Part shown: positions 9,550-18,683 of the stretch, piece after piece
Layout of the letters: every line of letters starts with the position of its first letter
Position numbering within the stretch: position 1 is the first letter of the stretch
NCBI RefSeq assembly: GCF_040958695.1
Contig: NZ_CP162599.1
Coordinates: forward strand, 3,010,001 to 3,074,000
DNA length: 64,000 nucleotides
Source: Ornithinibacillus sp. 4-3
Lineage (GTDB): Bacteria > Bacillota > Bacilli > Bacillales > Amphibacillaceae
Direction of reading: 5' to 3'
Position numbers and translations under genes: made by a program
The notes under the pieces: generated by a model
Told to the model about the DNA's origin: nothing
Databases searched by the model: none
Seen by the model: the letters and a program-made list of their open reading frames with translations, nothing else

Positions 9550-9930
9550 AAAAGTGTGTGTTCAAAAAGGTCAGTGAAAAGGACCGTCATCGGTTAAATT
9601 CGCAACGTCACACGAGCAACACCGATACTAGCACTTCGTGTCCGTCGAAAGTTCAAGGCAGCGCAGCTTAGAGTAGCGGACTTCTACAGGATGTAGTGAC
9701 TTCTGTGTTGTCCACAGGATGTGGACGGTTTTAACAGAAGTTCCGCTGTGGTTTTAATACATGAGCAGACGCTCTTGCACGCAGAAAAAGTGATTTTCTT
9801 TTTCAAGGAACGGAAAAGCAAGCTAACGACTTTCATAGGATGTGATGACTTCGACGTTCGACACAGGACGTGTTGGAACTTAGTCGAAGTTCCACTGCTT
9901 ACCGTGTCATTTTTATTGAACTTTTTGAAC
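9550..9930. repeat. Dispersed intergenic repeat with inverted ends GTTCAAAAAGG/CTTTTTGAAC
   Basis: The segment starts TGTGTGTTCAAAAAGG (9551-9566) and ends with the inverse CTTTTTGAAC near 9917-9927. Inside are two related units of about 70 bp (from about 9679 and from about 9828). Each runs GACTT, ACAGGATGT or ATAGGATGT, GACTTC, CACAGGA, then GAAGTTCC and CTG, and each can fold (GTCCACA with TGTGGAC in the first). No protein is convincing. The right end supplies the last codons of the prepilin peptidase gene. A related end is found at 44160. Confidence 0.55.
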
Positions 9931-10449
9931 AACCTCTATAAACATATAGTAATACGTTACTATTACACCTGGCACTACGGCATAAATAAACGGAAATCGA
10001 TTTGATATATTATTCTTAAACTCATCTAATGGAGTCAATGATTTCTTTTTAATTGATTCTAATATATGTAACCCAGCTAACGTTAAATTAACCAGCAACG
10101 TTTTTGTAAAAATTAAAATGATAATAGCAATTATTCCCGCAAAAATGATGGAATACATAATCGAATATAAAGTAAATAAAGTTCCAGATATGGCACCAAT
10201 TGCCGCAAATAATTTTACATCTCCAGCACCAATCGCTTTGAAAACGTATAATACTAGCATAATACCTAACCCGACCAGGAGTCCGAATATTGAAAATAGA
10301 AAACCATCAAGTTTGTTTACCAACAAATGATAAAAGATTCCCGTCAGCATACCGGTCACATTTAACCAATTTGGAATTTTGTGTTTTCGTACATCATAAA
10401 AAGCTACTATAATTAAAAAAACTGCTAAAATAATCGTGTTCCACAACAT
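9913..10449 (-). CDS. tadV: A24-family prepilin peptidase (TadV/CpaA type)
   Basis: 178 residues, mostly membrane helices. It has the two aspartates of type IV prepilin peptidases: FYDVRKHKIPN (Asp19) and GAGDVKLF (Asp77, the GxGD motif). There is no N-terminal methylase domain, as in TadV/CpaA. It should cleave the short leader of the Flp pilin and of TadE/TadF-like pseudopilins at the inner side of the membrane. The last residues (VQKVQ) are encoded by the end of the adjacent intergenic repeat, so the original C-terminus may have been altered. It sits at the distal end of the Tad genes. Confidence 0.9.
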   Translation of the reverse strand: MLWNTIILAVFLIIVAFYDVRKHKIPNWLNVTGMLTGIFYHLLVNKLDGFLFSIFGLLVGLGIMLVLYVFKAIGAGDVKLFAAIGAISGTLFTLYSIMYSIIFAGIIAIIILIFTKTLLVNLTLAGLHILESIKKKSLTPLDEFKNNISNRFPFIYAVVPGVIVTYYYMFIEVVQKVQ

Positions 10450-10507
10450 TTTTTTACCTCATCATTTTTCATTTTCTATTTTTACCATTACGCTTAAGAA
10501 GTTTGAT

Positions 10508-11098
10508 TTAATTGCCAACCCAGCCTCGCTCGATGCCAATTTTTTTTATTTTTATATCTTTTTGATAGAATGGTAAAACTAGTTTCAATGTATTCTCTAC
10601 CTCAACCACTATATCAGCACTATCTCCACTTGTTGCTGTAGTGTAGTGTGATGTTAAAACCTTTATGCCTCCGGGGTTGTAAAATGAGGATGATGGAACA
10701 TATTTCTCATATTTCTCTTTAACTAGTGTTTCAAATAAGCCATCAGAAAAATGGTTAACAACATCACCACTGCTAGGGATTTCCCCTTTTACCTGGTCAA
10801 CTAATTTATCCAACAAATACTTTGCAACAGTATCATTGTCCATAGCACCTTTTGCACTATCTGTAAGTGCACCAATAAAAGATTCACCAGTATCATCGAT
10901 TAGCCCTTGAACTGCAAGACCGAGATATGCATAATGGGCACTTGTTTGTACGGTTTCATCTACTGCTTTTTGTAAAGAAATCTCCGCAATGCTGATTTTT
11001 ACAAAGGAGGACAATAATAGGATAAAAGAAAGAAATATTGGAATAATTAATGCTGCTTCTAAGGTAATACTTCCTTCTTTATTTTTAAGTAGTCTCAC
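10508..11098 (-). CDS. TadE-like pseudopilin
   Basis: The start chosen is GTG at 11098, which has GAGGAGG at 11107-11113, 8 bases upstream; the longer frame from ATG 11158 overlaps the previous gene and lacks such a site. The product (196 residues) begins with a short basic leader and KEGSITLEAALIIPIFL, a TadE-type signature with Glu after the cleavage region followed by one membrane helix. The remaining 150 residues are extracytoplasmic. TadE-like proteins are processed by the prepilin peptidase and act as minor pilins or assembly factors. It lies between the lipoprotein and the peptidase gene. Confidence 0.8.
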   Translation of the reverse strand: MRLLKNKEGSITLEAALIIPIFLSFILLLSSFVKISIAEISLQKAVDETVQTSAHYAYLGLAVQGLIDDTGESFIGALTDSAKGAMDNDTVAKYLLDKLVDQVKGEIPSSGDVVNHFSDGLFETLVKEKYEKYVPSSSFYNPGGIKVLTSHYTTATSGDSADIVVEVENTLKLVLPFYQKDIKIKKIGIERGWVGN

Positions 11099-11117
11099 TT
11101 TATTATCCTCCTCTGGC

Positions 11118-11714
11118 TTACTTAACTGTATTTGGGAGTTCCCAAACTGTTTCCTCATCTGACATTACTTCATATTTAAACCAATATCCTTCAATATCAT
11201 CACCCTCGTTGATTGTTACATGGTAGATGATATCACCTGTAATAGAATCTCCAGGAGCTAAGTCCTCTTCCACTTCTGGAAAATAATCATCCACAGATGT
11301 ATCTCCTGCTTCTTGGCCAATCTGAGATAAATTTGCAGAGAACATACGGTTTGGTACATAGGTTTGATCAGTAATGTTTTTTATCGTTACGTTGACAATA
11401 GCGATATATTTTCCCTCACTATCCTCCTCAAAGCCTTGATAAAATTCATTCATATCATATTTCTCACTACTATTCGTAATCTCATAATCATTTACCGTAA
11501 TTTCATAATCAAAATCATATAAATCGCTTGTAACAACAGCTGTTTCTCCTACTTGATAGATTTTATCTTCTGCTGTTTCTTCGTTTTCGTTCTGATCATC
11601 TGTTGTTGCTCCTGCATCATTTTGATTATCACCCGTATCCGTATCTCCAGAGTCACAAGCTCCAAGGATGAATAATATAGCACTTAATGTAAGTATGACA
11701 CTTATTTTTTTCAT
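11118..11714 (-). CDS. Lipoprotein, DUF4352-like, of the Tad block
   Basis: The start is ATG at 11714, preceded by AGGAGGT at 11719-11725. The product (198 residues) begins MKKISVILTLSAILFILGAC, a lipoprotein signal with lipobox LGAC, then a Thr/Asp/Glu/Asn-rich linker. The folded part (about residues 50-198) contains YIAIVNVTIKNITDQTY and LAPGDSITG, which resemble the immunoglobulin-like DUF4352 domain. It is anchored on the outer face of the membrane. A second lipoprotein of the same kind is encoded at 14516-15226, so the pilus block carries a paralogous pair. Function unknown. Confidence 0.75.
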   Translation of the reverse strand: MKKISVILTLSAILFILGACDSGDTDTGDNQNDAGATTDDQNENEETAEDKIYQVGETAVVTSDLYDFDYEITVNDYEITNSSEKYDMNEFYQGFEEDSEGKYIAIVNVTIKNITDQTYVPNRMFSANLSQIGQEAGDTSVDDYFPEVEEDLAPGDSITGDIIYHVTINEGDDIEGYWFKYEVMSDEETVWELPNTVK

Positions 11715-11727
11715 GTTTACCTCCTGT

Positions 11728-13875
11728 TTAATACGAATATACTTTGTGTTTTTCAATTTTATATCGATTTCCTTCCACCTTACCTGGAAGAACTTCTGCA
11801 AGCTGTGGGATAAACCATAATTTTATATCCCCGCTTACATGTCCCTCTATATAGGAAGGACTCTCTAATAAATTACGGTTTGTTTCATGTGATGCAGCCG
11901 CTTGAATCCGTCTTATTTTCCCATCATTATACGTTGGATCAATCGATTTGACTGCGAGAAATATTCTTAAAAACATGGTTCCTGTAAAAGTAAATCTTTT
12001 AGATGGGGCAAACATTTTAAAGGGATTCCATTCTAATTTCCCATCATCTAAAAAGCTTGTAAGCTCTGTTAAAGTCATAACCATTGCAGTTGCAATCGCC
12101 TTATAAAAACCTAACGGCCCTGCAAATCCACCTCTTTTTAACTCATCTAATAAATTTACAATAAGTAATATACAAGTGATATCTAATAAGAAATGGAAAT
12201 AATTCATTCCTGATACATGATGTCCATAAGCGATATACTGCCCTTTTTTGGTATCATATTTGTAGAAATCACTTGAGGTAAACGCATAAGGCTCTTTTGT
12301 AGCGAAATTCGCCAATACATATTCGTTAATATATAATTCATTCCTTATCGATTCAGGGAATCCTTCGACAAATTCAATGAAATACTTAAATCTATCAAAT
12401 GCATCTTGGATAAAAGCAAAAACACCCGAATTATCTGCTTCCTCTTCCCCTGCAAAAGCGCCATCATATTGTAAAACGTACTCTTCCAATTTATTATATG
12501 TAGCTTGGTCATCGCTTAAATTTTTCAGTTCATTTAGCATTTCAAAAATATCCGACAAACCGGTTTCAGCTTTTTCTTCTTCAGCATCTACATCTGCATT
12601 GTCGAGTTCTTTTTTGATCAATTCATACTTATCAAATTCACTTTTTATTTTTTTGAAATGTTCATTTTCAAAATCGGTGAATTTATCATCAATTGCTTGA
12701 AGAATAACTCCTAATAAATCTTCATCATCTAGCAATAAGGAGTTATAAAAATAGTGTATTAATTCTAGTAAACTAAGCTGGCTTAAATCGTTGGGATTAT
12801 CAAGATTATTTTCTTCTAGAATTAATTTGTCATAGACTTCGTCTGTATTGTTTAATAATATTTCAAAAAAGGAATCCTCTATAACTAGACTTTTTAAATC
12901 ATCAAATTCCTCTTCTGTGCCAACCATGCCCTTTATCTCATCATTATATGCCTTGGCAGTAGAATCCTCTGGGTTAGAGAGTGTACCATTATTTCCAATT
13001 AAGTGCAGAGGAACATCATCGTAATAGAGTTTTACGCCAATAGCAGTTAATAAATCTTTACTATCAATGGAAGCCTTGTAGTTTTGGAATTCTTCTTCCT
13101 CGTCATCATCACGCTCTTCCATTTCTTTAAGCGTTATATACCTTGAATGATATGCTTTTAATTCATGAAAAGTTTTTAAGTTTTTAGGAATTTTGTCTTT
13201 AACATCTGTCACTCTTTTACCAGTGATCTTAGTCTGTAGTGCTTTAACCTCTTCTATGAACTTATCAATTTTCTCTTTTCCACTGTCTATTTTATTATTT
13301 CTTTTTTTCATCAATTCTAGTATTTCTTCATAGTTATCTACTAGATCCTGCATGTTATCCACATCACCAGAAGACATTTCATTTAGCTTAAACATATCGA
13401 AAATATCTGTTCCAATTTGGACTGGTGCTTGATATTTCATCGTTTCAATAACTTGTGAACGGAAAACATCCAAATCAACTAAATTTCGCTCAAAATCAAA
13501 CGATATCGAAGATTCTCCCATATCAATGTTTGGTACAGCAATGTTGTTATACCCTGATAGGGATGAATCAGTAGTTGCCTTCTGTAAATAACTTTGAAAG
13601 TCACCATTTGCTGCTCCTTCGTCTCCACTGTATGCAAACAAGCCCAAATTAGCTAATTTTGTATCGAACTTTGCCATTGTTGATCTAAGCGCTGCATCTA
13701 GAGAACTTTCAATTTGACGTTCAGCAACTAAGATACGCATCGTATCAATAAAAAGTGCATTCATTAAGAAAACTGGCAAGATAATGATGATAGCGTAAAT
13801 AGATACTGATCCACGGTTATTAAATAATAAATTTTTCATAATTTGTTTTATATTTCGCACATCAACTACCACCAA
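11728..13875 (-). CDS. TadG-like large pilus-associated protein
   Basis: Up to 715 residues. It begins with a TadE/TadG-type N-terminal segment (NNRGSVSIYAIIIILPVFL) with one membrane helix, followed by IDTMRILVAERQIESSLDAALRS, the conserved helix after the pilin-like segment. A long, partly coiled-coil, extracytoplasmic region follows (about 150-480), then a hydrophobic part around 560-620. TadG is thought to anchor or link the pilus to the envelope. The frame opens with TTG at 13875 inside the previous gene; GTG at 13860 after GGTGGT or ATG at 13839 are equally possible starts. Translation is probably coupled to the TadE-like gene it overlaps. Confidence 0.75.
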   Translation of the reverse strand: MVVVDVRNIKQIMKNLLFNNRGSVSIYAIIIILPVFLMNALFIDTMRILVAERQIESSLDAALRSTMAKFDTKLANLGLFAYSGDEGAANGDFQSYLQKATTDSSLSGYNNIAVPNIDMGESSISFDFERNLVDLDVFRSQVIETMKYQAPVQIGTDIFDMFKLNEMSSGDVDNMQDLVDNYEEILELMKKRNNKIDSGKEKIDKFIEEVKALQTKITGKRVTDVKDKIPKNLKTFHELKAYHSRYITLKEMEERDDDEEEEFQNYKASIDSKDLLTAIGVKLYYDDVPLHLIGNNGTLSNPEDSTAKAYNDEIKGMVGTEEEFDDLKSLVIEDSFFEILLNNTDEVYDKLILEENNLDNPNDLSQLSLLELIHYFYNSLLLDDEDLLGVILQAIDDKFTDFENEHFKKIKSEFDKYELIKKELDNADVDAEEEKAETGLSDIFEMLNELKNLSDDQATYNKLEEYVLQYDGAFAGEEEADNSGVFAFIQDAFDRFKYFIEFVEGFPESIRNELYINEYVLANFATKEPYAFTSSDFYKYDTKKGQYIAYGHHVSGMNYFHFLLDITCILLIVNLLDELKRGGFAGPLGFYKAIATAMVMTLTELTSFLDDGKLEWNPFKMFAPSKRFTFTGTMFLRIFLAVKSIDPTYNDGKIRRIQAAASHETNRNLLESPSYIEGHVSGDIKLWFIPQLAEVLPGKVEGNRYKIEKHKVYSY

Positions 13876-14494
13876 AAAAGTTTTTTATTGATTCCTTTGC
13901 CTTACCCATTACATCATCTAACCCAAATTCACTCCATAAATACTTTGAAAAATTATGCGTACGTATCAATTCAGGTGTTTCTGTAACTGTATGTGTGGAG
14001 GAAACTGTTATACTGTCACTTACCACACTTTTCATAAAAGATGGAATATATAAATTAGAAGTTGCTGTAACCTTTACTTCACCATCCAATATATTTGACT
14101 TATATTCCGATTTTAAAGTAACAGTACCATTATTAAACTTGGTTACTCTTCTCAGTTTGCCACCCGTGTTACCTGTAGATTGAAAGTCGTTCAAATTAAA
14201 TAATGATAATAAATCAAACTCTTGAACTCGCCAATATAAGCCATCACTTTGATTTCCTGGCAAACCAGTATATGTTGATTTTCCAAATTCACCGGTAACA
14301 ATGTCCTTCTGGGAGTTGTTCCACACATAGGCTAAATTTGTTGAAGCACGATGAGCAGAATAACTAGCTGTTCCTGTTTGAAAAAGAATGATACAAAAGA
14401 AAACACCGATTAAAGTAAAAATTAATAAAGAAGGGAAGACGAGTGACGATTCAATCGTGAAGGATCCTCGCTCATCTTTTAGAAAAATTTTCAT
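13862..14494 (-). CDS. TadE-like pseudopilin
   Basis: The start is taken as ATG 14494, because AAGGG sits 9 bases before it; an in-frame ATG at 14503 would abut the ribosome binding site. The 210-residue product has KDERGSFTIESSLVFPSLLIF, a TadE-type leader with Glu after Thr-Ile and one membrane helix, then a soluble outer part ending in GKAKESIKNFFGGS. It is a second pseudopilin of the block besides 10508-11098. The stop overlaps the opening of the TadG-like frame. Confidence 0.82.
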   Translation of the reverse strand: MKIFLKDERGSFTIESSLVFPSLLIFTLIGVFFCIILFQTGTASYSAHRASTNLAYVWNNSQKDIVTGEFGKSTYTGLPGNQSDGLYWRVQEFDLLSLFNLNDFQSTGNTGGKLRRVTKFNNGTVTLKSEYKSNILDGEVKVTATSNLYIPSFMKSVVSDSITVSSTHTVTETPELIRTHNFSKYLWSEFGLDDVMGKAKESIKNFFGGS

Positions 14495-14515
14495 TATAAA
14501 CATCCCTTCATGTCC

Positions 14516-15226
14516 TTATTTAAAATCGGTTTGCGTTATTTCCCATTGTGCATAAGTAACAATTTGATCTGTTTCACTTCCATAAATTAAATGATACTCA
14601 TCCGATTTTTTTGTGTCATAAACGGATACCATGGTAACTTCCTCACCTGGTGCGATTTCATCATCGATTGTTATTTCTTGCCCATCTTTAGTAATTTCCT
14701 CATCAAATGTTGATAACTGATGATTTAAACTGGCTGTATCTTCCTCACCAGCATATGGAGCTAAGGATGGTAGCATAATGTTGCTTAACGAATATGCTTC
14801 GTCACCTGTATTCTTAATTTTGGCAGTATATTTAACAAGCACTTCTTCCCATGCTTCTTGCACACCATTTTCATCTTCATATTCATCAATAAATTCAATG
14901 GATTCTGGTGTCACTTCCATTTGATAATTCTCTGACACATCTCCAGAAATAACGGTACCTGTTTCACCAAATTTTAAACCTGTTTGATGATCAACTGTTT
15001 CTTCTGATCCGTCATCTCCTTCTGTTTCATCCTCTGAATTTGCATCCTCTGTATTTTCGTCTTCTACATTTTCATCTTGCGAATTTTCATCTGTATTTGG
15101 CTCTTCACCAATTTCTGTATTTTCTTCTGGTTCCTCATTATCATTACTATCTGAACAAGCAGCTAATAGTAAAGATAAACTGAAAAGTGTAATGATTATC
15201 ATTGATAGACGTTTTATTTTCACCAT
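14516..15226 (-). CDS. Acidic lipoprotein, DUF4352/DUF5067-like, of the Tad block
   Basis: 236 residues with signal peptide and lipobox LAAC (Cys near residue 24). A low-complexity Glu/Asp/Asn linker (about 25-80) precedes a domain with LVKYTAKIKNTGDEAYSL and IAPGEEVTMVSVYDT, similar in design to the lipoprotein at 11118-11714. It should sit on the outer membrane face near the base of the pilus. It is the first gene after the Flp pilin gene, separated by about 150 bp that contains an inverted repeat TTACATA/TATGTAA (15275-15297). Confidence 0.72.
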   Translation of the reverse strand: MVKIKRLSMIIITLFSLSLLLAACSDSNDNEEPEENTEIGEEPNTDENSQDENVEDENTEDANSEDETEGDDGSEETVDHQTGLKFGETGTVISGDVSENYQMEVTPESIEFIDEYEDENGVQEAWEEVLVKYTAKIKNTGDEAYSLSNIMLPSLAPYAGEEDTASLNHQLSTFDEEITKDGQEITIDDEIAPGEEVTMVSVYDTKKSDEYHLIYGSETDQIVTYAQWEITQTDFK

Positions 15227-15374
15227 TCCATTTACATCCTTTCTATTACGCTAATAACTTATGATGTTTTTACCTTACATAAATAGAATATATGTAATCG
15301 TTTTATAGTTGTTCTTCCCAGTTATATGTCTTTTACATATTGTAAGAATTAAACTAAATATCTTCGGTTGAAAT

Positions 15375-15542
15375 CTATTCTAAAATATCATTATCAATTC
15401 TATTGAATAAATTATTTGCCCATTGGCTAATCTTATCTTTAAACATAACTGCTATTACTACCAAAACAGATAAAATTAATAAAATCTCAATCGTTTCTAA
15501 CCCTTCTTCATCTTTCCAAAAATCTTTTACAAAATTCATCAT
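15375..15542 (-). CDS. flp: Flp-type major pilin
   Basis: A 55-residue ORF starting at tandem ATG codons (15542 and 15539) with AAGGAG at 15550-15555. The sequence has a short leader ending KDEEG, then LETIEILLILSVLVVIAVM: a class III prepilin site with cleavage after Gly14 and Glu at mature position 5, followed by one hydrophobic helix. The size and the place directly after tadC fit an Flp structural pilin, processed by the A24 peptidase at 9913-10449. This is the pilus subunit the block would otherwise lack. Confidence 0.82.
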   Translation of the reverse strand: MMNFVKDFWKDEEGLETIEILLILSVLVVIAVMFKDKISQWANNLFNRIDNDILE

Positions 15543-15565
15543 TAAAACACTCCTTATAAAATAAT

Positions 15566-16432
15566 TTAAAATATTGCTATTGCAGGGTACGCAACAATTA
15601 GTAGGATAGCTACAAAGATAAGCATAATCGGGAATATTAGTTTTGAGGAAGCTTCTTCCCCTTTAACTCTAGTTAATGTCTTTCGCTTATCCCAAAGTGT
15701 AACCGATAATTCTTTTAAGGATTCTACTAATAATGCACCACCTTTTCTATAGTTCATCATTACAGTTGTAGTAAACACAGATACTTCTTGAATACTACAT
15801 CGATAACTTAAATCTTTCATCACCTCCTGAAAGGAAACATTAGCATCCAATTTTGCTACCGCTTCATTTAATTCAAAATACAAGGGTGATTTTTGAATAT
15901 TTGCCCTGTTTTGCAAGACACTCTTTTTCATTGCACCTTGTATCGTATCACCAGCATTGACTAACAAAATAACCTTATTTAGGAATTCTGGCATTTCCAA
16001 AATAATCGCATCTCTTCGTTCCTTTACTTTCTTTTCTAAATCCCTCACTAAGTAAACTGCAACAATGACAATAATAACTGCACCATAAACTAAGTTACTA
16101 TAGCCTTCATCACCTAGCTCTACTAAAATAAGTGTCATCAATGTCATCAAATAAATTAGTGTAATAACTTTAGCCAGATAAATTTTTGTATAATCATTTG
16201 ATAATTTACTTCCTTTAAGAATGATCATTTTCTGGTGAATAAAGTTAACTATTTTAGGGAACTTTTTATATATTTTAAGCTTATCAATGATTGCAAAAGC
16301 AAATGGAGAAAATCCAGGTAATGTTATGTCTTCTTTATAATTTTTTACAAAATCCGCATATATTTTTTTGTTTTTTAATACAACTAAGATTAATAAAACA
16401 AGCATTATTAAAATGATTATCCTCAATACCAT
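15566..16432 (-). CDS. tadC: TadC-like type II/IV secretion inner membrane platform protein
   Basis: 288 residues. It has an N-terminal helix, two helices around 90-130, a cytoplasmic T2SSF domain with LEMPEFLNKVILLVNAGDTI and SFQEVMKDLSYRCSIQEV, and C-terminal helices. This is the typical organisation of TadC, which pairs with TadB to form the platform on which the TadA ATPase works. It lies 23 bases after tadB and is followed by the flp pilin gene. Confidence 0.88.
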   Translation of the reverse strand: MVLRIIILIMLVLLILVVLKNKKIYADFVKNYKEDITLPGFSPFAFAIIDKLKIYKKFPKIVNFIHQKMIILKGSKLSNDYTKIYLAKVITLIYLMTLMTLILVELGDEGYSNLVYGAVIIVIVAVYLVRDLEKKVKERRDAIILEMPEFLNKVILLVNAGDTIQGAMKKSVLQNRANIQKSPLYFELNEAVAKLDANVSFQEVMKDLSYRCSIQEVSVFTTTVMMNYRKGGALLVESLKELSVTLWDKRKTLTRVKGEEASSKLIFPIMLIFVAILLIVAYPAIAIF

Positions 16433-16455
16433 GTGAATTCACTACTTTCAAGCTA

Positions 16456-17373
16456 TTAAATTTTTATGTCCATGATTTTCTGGCTAATCAATAAACTTAC
16501 TCCAATACTTGCAAGTGCAACCGTCATAATAACTGGTCCTGGAGTACCTAAACCATATAATGGAGCTACGTAATCTGGCGATGAAGTTTTCAAAAATAAG
16601 ATCATTCCAATTGGCGCTATCGCCATAATTTTCGATTCAAACTTCTTTTGAGATACTAGTACACGAATATCTTGTTGAATTTCAATTTTGTCAGCTATAA
16701 TATCTGCGGTTCTTTTAATAATTTCAACCAAGTCCCCACCAGTACGTTTACAAGTGATAAAAACATCTGCGAAATTCCGAATGTCGTCCAAGTTCGAACG
16801 ATTTGCAAAATCGTCTATTGCTCTTTCTACTATTTCTCCATTAGCAATTCTTCGCGTAATTAATTCAAATTCTTGAATAATATACGTGTTTTTATCTGGA
16901 TATAGTAATTTAAGATCTTTTAATGCTTCTTTGAATGCATTTTCTATTGATTGCCCTGCAGCAAGTGAAGATGCCAATGATGCTATTGCCTCTTTAAATT
17001 GAAGATTCAATTCATTTTGCCGTTTAGCAATAAGGTTTTTCTTTTTAAATCTCGGATAAAAGATTCCAGTTGCAGAGAGAATCGCCGAGAAAATAATACT
17101 ATCGTAAAATAAATAGGCAATTCCAAAAATCACTATAGCTGCGAAAATCGTATATTTTATTTTCTCTTTGATCGTCAAGTTATACACTGCATAATCAATT
17201 AGCAGCTCTCCGCCAAGTGTACGTTTCCTAATTGCAGAAATAGTTTTCTGACGTTTTTGGAATTCGTCTTTTCCTATCTTTTTTTGTTGACGGCTGTTCA
17301 TTATTCTACGAAATATAATAATGCCTAACAGGATAACAATTGCTATGGAACCTATTATTTTATCCATTTCCAT
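16456..17373 (-). CDS. tadB: TadB-like inner membrane platform protein
   Basis: 305 residues: an N-terminal helix, a helix pair near 75-105, a T2SSF domain (LNLQFKEAIASLASSLAAGQSIENAFKEA and DVFITCKRTGGDLVEIIKRTADII regions) and two C-terminal helices. It is the partner of TadC. The gene begins 9 bases after tadA and precedes tadC in the order tadZ-tadA-tadB-tadC usual for Tad loci. Confidence 0.88.
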   Translation of the reverse strand: MEMDKIIGSIAIVILLGIIIFRRIMNSRQQKKIGKDEFQKRQKTISAIRKRTLGGELLIDYAVYNLTIKEKIKYTIFAAIVIFGIAYLFYDSIIFSAILSATGIFYPRFKKKNLIAKRQNELNLQFKEAIASLASSLAAGQSIENAFKEALKDLKLLYPDKNTYIIQEFELITRRIANGEIVERAIDDFANRSNLDDIRNFADVFITCKRTGGDLVEIIKRTADIIADKIEIQQDIRVLVSQKKFESKIMAIAPIGMILFLKTSSPDYVAPLYGLGTPGPVIMTVALASIGVSLLISQKIMDIKI

Positions 17374-17382
17374 AGTATTCGC

Positions 17383-18678
17383 CTACTTTCTATTTACCCT
17401 ATTAAGTGTTTCAAGTATTTGTGATTTTCCTGCCTGTTTTATTTTACTAATGGAATGAAACTTTGCTTCTGTTCGTTCCAAATGCCCAAGTACTTTTCCA
17501 TTTTCATCCTCACCTGATTCTCGAAACACAAATAAATCCGATAACTTTACTTCTCCATCTTCTATTCCTAATACTTCAGAGATTTGTACGACTTTACGTG
17601 AATGATCACGAAATCGGGTTAAATGTATCATAATGTCTATTGATGAACTAATTTGCTTTCGAATTACTTCGACTGGTAATTCAGCACCACTTAATACCAT
17701 TGTTTCTAAACGGCTTAACATATCAACTATAGAGTTAGCATGACCAGTAGAAAGTGAACCATCATGACCAGTATTCATAGCTTGTAGCATATCTAATGCT
17801 TCAGCGCCACGGACCTCCCCTACAATGATTCTTGATGGACGCATTCGTAGGGATGATTTAATTAAATCACGAATTGTTATTTCCCCTTTTCCCTCTGTGT
17901 TTCTGTTTCGAGTTTCTAAGCTAACTAAATTCGGGACTTTCTTAATTTGTAATTCTGCTGAATCTTCTATCGTTATAATCCGTTCATCCTCTGGTATAAA
18001 GTTAGATAAAACATTCAAAAATGTAGTTTTACCAGAACCCGTACCACCACTAATAAAAACATTATATTTTGCTTCTACTAGATGTTGAATGAAAGATGCC
18101 GCCTCTTCGTTGATTGCACCAAAGTTCATCAAATCCTCAATCGTTATTGGCTTACTTGGGAATTTACGAATAGTCATTGCCGGTCCTTTTAATGCGATTG
18201 GGGGTAAAACGACATTGACACGTGAACCATCATCTAATCTAGCATCAACAATTGGACTTGATTCATTTACTACACGGTTTACTTTCGATACGATTGATTG
18301 GATAGTATCTTCCAAACGTTGTCTACTTTCAAACTTTGCTTCTGTTTGAAATACTTGACCATCTCTTTCAATAAATATTTCATCAAAATCATTTATCATT
18401 ATCTCCGTAACTGTTGGATCATCAAGAATTGGTTGTAACACACCTAGTCCTCTAAATGCATGATATATCCGGTCAATTATTTTCTTCATCTCATCCGTAT
18501 GTAAGGTATTCTCTTTTGCATATTCAATCACTGTCTCTTCTATCAAATCCATTAATTCTTCATTTGTAGGAGAATGCATAAAGTCTAAAATATCTCTTAA
18601 TTTTTCAATTAAATGATGGACACTCTCATCTAAATTATCTTTTTCGACTTGTTGTATTGTTTTTAACTTTTGCGACAA
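17383..18678 (-). CDS. tadA: TadA/CpaF-type pilus assembly ATPase
   Basis: 431 residues of the VirB11/GspE secretion ATPase family. The Walker A motif GGTGSGKTT is at 211-219, an Asp box and Walker B (RIIVGEVRGAEALDML) follow near 280, and a His box (DGSLSTGHANS) near 302. The N-terminal domain DPTVTEIMINDFDEIFIER is typical of CpaF. The enzyme forms a cytoplasmic hexamer that drives Flp pilus extension. It starts 5 bases after the tadZ-like gene. No FHA domain is fused; FHA is supplied by a separate gene at 8071. Confidence 0.93.
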   Translation of the reverse strand: MSQKLKTIQQVEKDNLDESVHHLIEKLRDILDFMHSPTNEELMDLIEETVIEYAKENTLHTDEMKKIIDRIYHAFRGLGVLQPILDDPTVTEIMINDFDEIFIERDGQVFQTEAKFESRQRLEDTIQSIVSKVNRVVNESSPIVDARLDDGSRVNVVLPPIALKGPAMTIRKFPSKPITIEDLMNFGAINEEAASFIQHLVEAKYNVFISGGTGSGKTTFLNVLSNFIPEDERIITIEDSAELQIKKVPNLVSLETRNRNTEGKGEITIRDLIKSSLRMRPSRIIVGEVRGAEALDMLQAMNTGHDGSLSTGHANSIVDMLSRLETMVLSGAELPVEVIRKQISSSIDIMIHLTRFRDHSRKVVQISEVLGIEDGEVKLSDLFVFRESGEDENGKVLGHLERTEAKFHSISKIKQAGKSQILETLNRVNRK

Positions 18679-18683
18679 ATGCT

